Source: Lachnospiraceae bacterium UBA7202
GTDB lineage: Bacteria; Bacillota; Clostridia; Lachnospirales; Lachnospiraceae
DNA length: 7,276 nt
Assembly: GCA_002490705.1 (NCBI GenBank)
Contig: DKUO01000052.1
Span: forward strand, 559 to 7,834
Direction: 5' to 3'
The notes under the pieces are model-generated. The model was not told where the DNA came from. It saw nothing but the letters and a program-made list of their open reading frames with translations, and did not search any database. The position numbers and the translations under genes are program-made. Positions 1 through 3,882 of the stretch are shown here, one piece after another. Each line of letters begins with the position of its first letter. Position 1 is the stretch's first letter.

Positions 1-57
1 AGGTTCGAGCCCTACTCGGGGAGGCTGAGTAAATCACTGCGTGATTAACTCGAAAAG
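1..57. repeat. 57-bp structured direct repeat, copy 1
   Basis: This 57-bp sequence recurs at 1217-1273 with one difference (C at 11, T at 1227). It can fold. TTCGAG (4-9) pairs with CTCGAA (49-54) as an outer stem, and AATCAC (32-37) pairs with GTGATT (41-46) around a TGC loop. CTC (15-17) and GAG (21-23) can form a small third hairpin. Bases 1-14 also resemble the T-arm of a tRNA (loop TTCGAGC, 3' stem CCTAC), followed by TCGGGGA like the 3' acceptor strand, but no tRNA body is visible. The copy is cut by the window start, so its left limit is unknown. It runs directly into a palindromic hairpin. A role as a recombination site or as a conserved RNA 3' element is inference. Confidence 0.85.
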
Positions 58-85
58 CCCGTAAACATATATGTTTACGGGCTTT
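54..85 (+). terminator. Perfect 32-bp palindrome, terminator-like hairpin
   Basis: Bases 54-85 are a perfect inverted repeat with 16-base arms centred between 69 and 70. The arms begin AAAGCCCGTAAAC and would form a stem of about 14 bp with a 4-base loop. The downstream T-run is short (TTTCT), so as an intrinsic terminator it is weaker than its counterpart at 1269-1307. The hairpin starts within the last bases of the 57-bp repeat, exactly as at the second copy, so repeat and hairpin probably form one unit. It most likely ends transcription of a gene lying left of the window. A perfect palindrome could also work in both directions. Confidence 0.65.
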
Positions 86-147
86 CTACATTTCTCACTT
101 TTCATGTAAGCGGAAGCTACCCAACCTTATCTTGGAAGACGAGGCAG

Positions 148-276
148 ATGATGGAAAGGCAGGGGGTTGATGAGGCATTGAAAGCGGCTGATCAGATGGC
201 TTGGGTGCAGAAGGCCAATGCGCTGAGGGCTATGGCGGATAATTATGATTGTACGGGCATAGTCGATAGGGTATAA
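148..276 (+). pseudogene. TnpV-like transposon protein, C-terminal remnant
   Basis: The frame ending at TAA 274-276 encodes GVDEALKAADQMAWVQKANA and then LRAMADNYD. This resembles the C-terminal end of TnpV-type proteins of clostridial mobilisable transposons, which typically carry a stretch like EQLKAxxxMEWVxxMNxIRxRAEE. That match is from memory of the family, not a search. Only about 42 codons follow the first ATG (148), far fewer than the usual 110-130 residues. The frame is open back to position 49, but the upstream part does not look like TnpV and runs into the hairpin. No convincing ribosome binding site precedes 148. I read it as a decayed 3' fragment left by an insertion or rearrangement. 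Its last codons overlap the promoter of the next gene. Confidence 0.45.
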
Positions 277-277
277 T
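249..277 (+). promoter_or_regulatory. Sigma-A-type promoter for the GNAT/64-aa operon
   Basis: TTGTAC (249-254) and a perfect TATAAT (272-277) are separated by 17 bp, the ideal spacing. An AT-rich tract follows. The expected transcript start near 284 would give a leader of about 30 bases before the ATG at 314. The -10 box overlaps the stop codon of the TnpV-like remnant. Confidence 0.65.
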
Positions 278-313
278 AAATATATAAAACAGCAGAAAAG
301 GATATGTGAAGTT

Positions 314-859
314 ATGATAAATGTATGGATTGACGACTTGACACCATGCCTTAAAGACAATGAGACAGGAGATTTTGTCCAGACAGAGGTAGTTAGAATC
401 CGCAGGAAAAGTTTTCTAACGAAATTCAATAAGAAGAACGGCTGGTATACGGATTGGTCGAAATTGGTGCAGGAGCATGAAATATATGCACTTGTAGTTC
501 AGGGGACGGTAGATATACAGGGAATGGTCGCATTGAGCAGAAATGATGATTTCCAAGCTGTATATGTAGCGTGGATGTGTACGGCGCCGCAGAATAATAA
601 GATGCTGTGCAACAATCCTAAATATTCCGGCGTCGGTGGTCATTTGTTTGCGATAGTGGCAGATAAATCAGTGGAATACGGATATAATGGGGTTATTGTC
701 GGTTATGCGGCGAATGAGGACTTAGTAAAACATTACTGCACAGTATTCAAAGCGGAACATATAGCAATGTTGCATCCGTACCAGATCGCGATCTATGAGG
801 AAGAAGCGGCAGAGTTAAGGGAGGTGTATGATTATGAATGGACGGATGAGGAAATTTGA
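314..859 (+). CDS. GNAT-fold N-acetyltransferase-like protein
   Basis: This 181-residue protein is probably cytoplasmic. The best functional clue is YSGVGGHLF (104-112) followed by a helix and VIVGYAANEDLVKHY (127-141). This matches motif A of GNAT acetyltransferases, where a G-x-G-G/A loop holds the pyrophosphate of acetyl-CoA and a strand-helix pair follows. Residues 56-80 (alternating hydrophobic strands, VVQGTVDIQGMVALS) fit the central sheet. The length is normal for a single GNAT domain. The substrate cannot be predicted. The ATG at 314 has a modest binding site (AAAAGGA, 296-302) at 11-base spacing and lies just downstream of a strong promoter. The 3' end overlaps the next gene by 26 bases, implying translational coupling. 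Stand-alone GNAT proteins of this size in accessory DNA include both modifying enzymes and toxins of the TacT/AtaT type. I favour GNAT fold with moderate confidence and leave the role open. Confidence 0.6.
   Translation: MINVWIDDLTPCLKDNETGDFVQTEVVRIRRKSFLTKFNKKNGWYTDWSKLVQEHEIYALVVQGTVDIQGMVALSRNDDFQAVYVAWMCTAPQNNKMLCNNPKYSGVGGHLFAIVADKSVEYGYNGVIVGYAANEDLVKHYCTVFKAEHIAMLHPYQIAIYEEEAAELREVYDYEWTDEEI
817..825 (+). promoter_or_regulatory. Ribosome binding site that decides the start of the 64-aa gene
   Basis: AAGGGAGGT lies inside the end of the GNAT gene. It is only 2-3 bases from the ATG at 828, too close, but 8-9 bases from the ATG at 834, so 834 is the better start. A further ATG at 846 is too distant. 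Confidence 0.7.
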
Positions 860-1028
860 TTACGAAAGATATTTTGAGCAGATCAAGACGATGCCAGAAC
901 CGGTTATGGTGGGTGAACTCCCGAAGGTAAAATTAGATTTAAGGGGAATCAGAGAATATGCAAAAAATAAGGGAGTTGCGATAGCCAGTCTTACAGAAGA
1001 AGAAAAACAGCTTTTTATTATACAGTAA
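834..1028 (+). CDS. Small 64-residue protein coupled to the GNAT gene
   Basis: A small charged soluble protein with no signal peptide or membrane segment. The N-terminal third (MRKFDYERYFEQIKTMPE) looks helical. The C-terminal part (VKLDLRGIREYAKNKG, then SLTEEEKQLFI) looks like two short amphipathic helices. I recognise similar short proteins from clostridial accessory DNA but know of no assigned function. It overlaps the upstream gene by 26 bases and has its own strong ribosome binding site, so the two products are probably made together. A small partner after a GNAT-fold protein could be an antitoxin or regulatory subunit. However, no ribbon-helix-helix or classical helix-turn-helix is evident, and GNAT toxins usually have the antitoxin gene first. 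The coding call is solid; function is unknown. Confidence 0.7.
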   Translation: MNGRMRKFDYERYFEQIKTMPEPVMVGELPKVKLDLRGIREYAKNKGVAIASLTEEEKQLFIIQ

Positions 1029-1084
1029 AGAAACAACATATTTTGTTTTTAAGTATGGGATAGTCTAAAGTTGGAGGAGTTAGG

Positions 1085-1218
1085 ATGGACATTAAAAGCA
1101 TTTAAAGCAGCAGTTTGACGTCGGGAAGACCCTGATGGGAGAGAGCAGCTATTCTGTAGATGACCTCTCGCAAGCGATCCGTACCATCAAAGCGCGGATA
1201 GGTGATGCGGGGTTGTAG
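1085..1218 (+). pseudogene. Short ORF broken by a -1 frameshift
   Basis: An ideal binding site (GGAGGAG, 1073-1079) precedes ATG 1085, but that frame encodes only MDIKSI before TAA at 1103-1105. Slipping back one base at 1102 gives an open frame continuing KQQFDVGKTLMGESSYSV and DDLSQAIRTIKARIGDAGL to TAG at 1216-1218, about 44 residues in all. The continuous sense sequence with an ordinary composition, joined to a strong start, suggests a real small gene with a one-base change. Sequencing error or programmed frameshifting are alternatives. The product is not recognised. The stop codon overlaps the first two bases of the second 57-bp repeat, so gene and repeat are tightly linked. The gene follows the 64-residue gene by 56 bases and may share its transcript. 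Confidence 0.5.
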
Positions 1219-1273
1219 GTTCGAGCTCTACTCGGGGAGGCTGAGTAAATCACTGCGTGATTAACTCGAAAAG
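1217..1273. repeat. 57-bp structured direct repeat, copy 2
   Basis: This copy matches 1-57 at 56 of 57 positions. Here the left flank is visible. GTAGG (1215-1219), loop TTCGAGC and TCTAC (1227-1231) form a five-pair T-arm-like stem that includes a G-T pair, followed by TCGGGGA. TTCGAG (1220-1225) pairs with CTCGAA (1265-1270), and AATCAC/GTGATT form the inner stem. The TAG stop of the frameshifted ORF overlaps its left edge, and it flows directly into the terminator hairpin. Having a stop codon on one side and a terminator on the other fits a transcribed 3' element. The near-identity of the copies fits recent duplication or recombination. Confidence 0.85.
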
Positions 1274-1307
1274 ACACGTAAATGTTAAAGTTTATGTGTC
1301 TTTTTTT
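1269..1307 (+). terminator. Rho-independent terminator after repeat copy 2
   Basis: Bases 1269-1283 (arm containing AAAGACACGTAAA) pair with 1290-1304 (containing TTTATGTGTCTTT), with a G-T pair at 1278/1295. A run of seven T (1301-1307) follows. This is a classical intrinsic terminator. It probably closes the transcript that starts at the 249-277 promoter and carries the GNAT, 64-residue and frameshifted ORFs. Confidence 0.8.
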
Positions 1308-1367
1308 GTTAGGTCGTGCCCCTGCTGCAAATCAACCGTAGGTTGCATAGTGTTGAAACCCAATCTC

Positions 1368-1396
1368 TTGTGTGCAATGGTAACATTTGCTATGAT
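1368..1396 (+). promoter_or_regulatory. Extended -10 promoter for the HTH-methyltransferase gene
   Basis: TTGTGT (1368-1373) and TATGAT (1391-1396) are 17 bp apart. TGC directly before the -10 box makes it an extended -10 promoter. The expected start near 1403 leaves a leader of about 37 bases. The intergenic stretch also holds a small hairpin, CAACC-GTA-GGTTG (1333-1345), with no clear role. Confidence 0.6.
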
Positions 1397-1439
1397 CGAT
1401 TTGGGAAGCTTCCAAAACATTGAGAAAAGAGGGGCGTAC

Positions 1440-2372
1440 ATGAATTTAAATATTGGGAATGCGATTCAACAACTGCGTCATCAACATGGGGTCGGACAGG
1501 GTGAACTTGCGGATGCATTGGGCATATCTGCACAGGCGGTGAGTAAATGGGAAACGGGTAAGGCAAACCCGGATTTGTTTCTGCTGCCCGGATTGGCAGA
1601 TTATTTTGGCGTTTCTATTGACAGCTTATTCGGAGGAGCTCAGGATGCGCAGGAACTGCCCAGAAAGGCTGCGGAGCAGCTGGAAGTCAATCATCAAGGC
1701 TGGACGGAGCTTACCAGAAGCGATTGGACGGGAGCTTTTTTACCAAACTACGGGCCCTATACGCCCACAGAGGATCAACTACATTTATTTGGAGATGTGA
1801 GGGGTAAGGCGGTGTTGGAAATCGGCTGTGGATGCGGGGAGTCTTTGTCATGGATGAAGGAGCAGGGGGCCGGAGAATTGTGGGGATTGGATATTTCCGG
1901 CGATCGCATTGCGAAAGCGGAGACCCTGCTGGCAGATTCTGATTGAAGGGGAAAATTATTTGTTTCACCCATGGAAATAGATCCGGGCATTCCACATCGT
2001 CATTTTGATCTGGTATTCTCTATTTATGGGCTGGGGTGGAGTACGGATCTGGATAAGACAATTAAGCTTATTGGTGAATATCTCAAACCTGGAGGACGGC
2101 TCATCTTCTCATGGGACAATCCATTGATGCAGTGCGTGGATTCTGTGGATGGCCGTTATGTTCTCGGTCGTTCTTATGTGGATGAGAGGGTGATTGACTA
2201 TGAGAAGAAAAATGCCAGCTTTCGCCTGCACAACTGGAAACTGTCAACTTACCTGAATTGTCTTGGAAATCATGGTTTTCTCATTGAGCGTGTAGTAGAG
2301 GAATCTTCTTATGATCCGGAGGAAGCCGATACTTTCCGGGAAGGGAAATATTACTCGGCGGGGGTGGTGTGA
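1440..2372 (+). pseudogene. XRE helix-turn-helix / SAM methyltransferase fusion, interrupted by in-frame TGA
   Basis: The ATG at 1440 fits best: it has AGAGGGG about 5 bases upstream, sits below a good promoter, and begins the HTH domain directly. Residues 5-65 are an XRE/Cro-type DNA-binding domain (ELADALGISAQAVSKWETGK). Residues 121-153 begin a class I methyltransferase, with the SAM-binding loop VLEIGCGCG (125-133) and the acidic ribose contact D151 in LWGLDIS. A TGA at 1944-1946 ends this part at 168 residues. The same frame continues with RGKLFVSPMEIDPG, then FDLVFSIYGLGW and YLKPGGRLIFSWDNP, the later strands of the methyltransferase fold, to TGA 2370-2372. The whole would be about 310 residues, normal for this fusion family. 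The simplest reading is a nonsense mutation that cuts the catalytic domain. A DNA-binding fragment might still be made, and an internal ATG at 1971 has no good binding site. The methylation substrate is unknown. Confidence 0.8.
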
Positions 2373-2420
2373 ATGATCAACAATGACTCCGTACATGGCC
2401 GAACTTTTTTGCAGAAGTGG

Positions 2421-2448
2421 TTGATATTAAGTCAAATTCGGCTATAAT
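2421..2448 (+). promoter_or_regulatory. Promoter for the AAA_14/DUF4143 ATPase gene
   Basis: TTGATA (2421-2426) and a perfect TATAAT (2443-2448) are 16 bp apart. A start near 2455 would give a leader of about 33 bases. The -10 box lies inside the palindrome at 2437-2473. Confidence 0.65.
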
Positions 2449-2473
2449 AATATTAAATATTATATCAGCCGAA
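2437..2473. repeat. 37-bp near-palindrome over the -10 box, operator candidate
   Basis: The outer arms TTCGGCT and AGCCGAA pair perfectly, as do the inner arms ATAATATT and AATATTAT around a central A at 2455. Three positions per arm between them do not match. The element covers the -10 box and the expected transcript start. A dimeric repressor bound here would block the promoter. It could also fold in RNA near the 5' end, but the weak AT-rich inner stem and lack of a T-run argue against a terminator. The regulator is unknown. Confidence 0.6.
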
Positions 2474-2487
2474 AGGGGCGTTGCTTT

Positions 2488-3711
2488 GTGTATATAAAAA
2501 GACACGCTGAAAAAATCGTACAGGAACTGTCACGGATGTTTGGAGCCGTCCTTGTCGCGGGGCCCAGACAGGTAGGTAAAACCACCATGCTTGAAAAAAT
2601 TACCTCCGGTGTCGGATATGTTACGCTGGATGATCCTATTGTCCGCGCCGGAGCCGAAGAGGAAAGCGGCACCTTTTTTAAGGATAATCCGCCGCCCGTA
2701 TTCGTGGATGAAATTCAAAAGGCACCTGCGCTTTTTGAACAGATCAAGCTGTATCTTGATCGCGAACGGAAAAAAGGACAGTTTTTCATGTGTGGTTCCC
2801 AGCAGTTCAAAATGATGAAGGGGATCAGTGAATCCCTTGCAGGGCGCATTGGTCTTGTCACGCTTCTCGGCTTTTCGCTGCGGGAGGAATACGGGATTGA
2901 ATGCCATGCGCCATTTATCCCAACAGAGGAATACTTCGCTGAGCGGAAAAGTCAGCTTTTCGATATTTCCTATGATGAAGTATGGCAAAGAATTCACAGA
3001 GGTTCTATGCCGGAGCTGTACAGCAACCCTGATTTCAACTGGCAGATGTTTTACGGTGCGTATGTGCGTACCTACATTGAGCGTGATGTGCGGGAGTTAT
3101 CTGAAATCGGAGATACCGTGAAATTCACCAGATTTATGGTAGCTGCCGCCGCGTCCACCGGCCAGCTTCTGAATTTGGCATCTTTGGCGCGGGATGTAGG
3201 CATCAGTCAGCCGACCGCCGAGCGATGGCTTTCCATACTTGTAGCATCCAACATCGTTTATCTGCTTCATCCCTACTCCAATAACATCACAAAGAGGGCG
3301 ATCAAGACACCGAAGCTTTACTTCCTTGATACAGGTCTTGCCGCTTATCTGACGAAGTGGAATACTTCCGATGTCCTGAAAAATGGCGCAATGGCGGGAG
3401 CGTTTTTCGAGAGCTTTGTTATTTCGGAGATTATCAAGAGTTATTACAACAAAGGTATATTAGAGCCGCCGCTGTATTTTTATCGCGACAAGGATAGGAA
3501 CGAGATTGATCTGCTGATCGAGGAAAACGGCGTACTACATCCCATAGAGATGAAAAAGCATGCCGATCCGGTCAAACGGGATACGGACACCTTTGCTCTG
3601 TTGGAAAAAATTCCGGGGATTCAGCGCGGTTCAGGAGGTGTGGTTTGCCTTTACGACAAACTGGTAACACTCCGAAACTCCGACAAGGTGATTCCTATAA
3701 ATTATCTGTAA
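2488..3711 (+). CDS. AAA_14/DUF4143-family ATP-binding protein
   Basis: A 407-residue cytoplasmic ATPase of the AAA_14 plus DUF4143 architecture, a common prokaryotic family with no settled cellular role. Residues 1-125 are the P-loop domain: Walker A GPRQVGKTT (25-33), Walker B VFVDEIQKAP (71-80), sensor-like CGSQQF (102-107) and SLAGR (116-120). Residues 226-265 look like a winged helix-turn-helix (LASLARDVGISQPTAERW). The C-terminal DUF4143 region keeps a PD-(D/E)xK-like set: E308 (FFESFV), D341 (NEIDLLIE) and E354-x-K356 (IEMKK). Length and motifs are complete. The start is GTG at 2488, with GAAAGGGG (2471-2478) about 9 bases upstream; no ATG gives a better start. The gene is monocistronic, between its own promoter with a palindromic operator candidate and a terminator. 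Nuclease activity is suggested by the residues but not established for the family. Confidence 0.9.
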   Translation: MYIKRHAEKIVQELSRMFGAVLVAGPRQVGKTTMLEKITSGVGYVTLDDPIVRAGAEEESGTFFKDNPPPVFVDEIQKAPALFEQIKLYLDRERKKGQFFMCGSQQFKMMKGISESLAGRIGLVTLLGFSLREEYGIECHAPFIPTEEYFAERKSQLFDISYDEVWQRIHRGSMPELYSNPDFNWQMFYGAYVRTYIERDVRELSEIGDTVKFTRFMVAAAASTGQLLNLASLARDVGISQPTAERWLSILVASNIVYLLHPYSNNITKRAIKTPKLYFLDTGLAAYLTKWNTSDVLKNGAMAGAFFESFVISEIIKSYYNKGILEPPLYFYRDKDRNEIDLLIEENGVLHPIEMKKHADPVKRDTDTFALLEKIPGIQRGSGGVVCLYDKLVTLRNSDKVIPINYL

Positions 3712-3740
3712 ACGTCAAAGTTTATTGCTTTATAAAAAAT

Positions 3741-3775
3741 AGCAGACTCATACGGTGCTCGTGGTCTGCTTTTTT
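3741..3775 (+). terminator. Rho-independent terminator of the ATPase gene
   Basis: AGCAGAC (3741-3747) pairs with GTCTGCT (3764-3770), followed by TTTTT to 3775 (a run of six T with the last stem base). It starts 29 bases after the ATPase stop codon. The 16-base loop can form a few inner pairs. Confidence 0.75.
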
Positions 3776-3882
3776 GCAGCTGCGTCCAAGCGTAGGGCGA
3801 AACAGGAAACGGGAGTGAGATTAAAAAAGAGACTGAGATGGGAAACGAGATTCAGGATGAGTCTGAGGCGGGGAAATGATAA

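Larger units (their letters stand above)
1..1216. other. Repeat-bounded unit, possible accessory cassette
   Basis: One full period runs from the start of repeat copy 1 to the base before copy 2. It contains a hairpin, a TnpV-like remnant, a promoter, the GNAT/64-residue operon and the frameshifted small ORF. All sense genes point the same way and the repeats are in direct orientation. That layout fits either cargo inserted by site-specific recombination at a duplicated site, or a tandem array of gene-plus-3'-element units. No integrase or transposase is present, so mobility is inferred. Confidence 0.35.

Noticed and set aside
1..57. A tRNA gene
   Set aside because: Only the T-arm-like and acceptor-like parts are present. 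At copy 2 the upstream DNA is an ORF end with no D-arm, anticodon arm or matching 5' acceptor strand.
828..833. Start of the 64-residue gene at ATG 828
   Set aside because: The ribosome binding site ends about 2-3 bases before it, too close. The ATG at 834 has proper spacing.
1030..1055. Terminator after the 64-residue gene (AAACAA/TTGTTT)
   Set aside because: The stem is six pairs, almost all A-T, and too weak. The T-run is short, and the small ORF downstream probably shares the transcript.
1257..1439. Long N-terminal extension of the HTH protein from an ATG-like start at 1257
   Set aside because: It would begin inside the 57-bp repeat and read through the terminator at 1269-1307. The promoter at 1368-1396 and the binding site before 1440 favour the shorter start.
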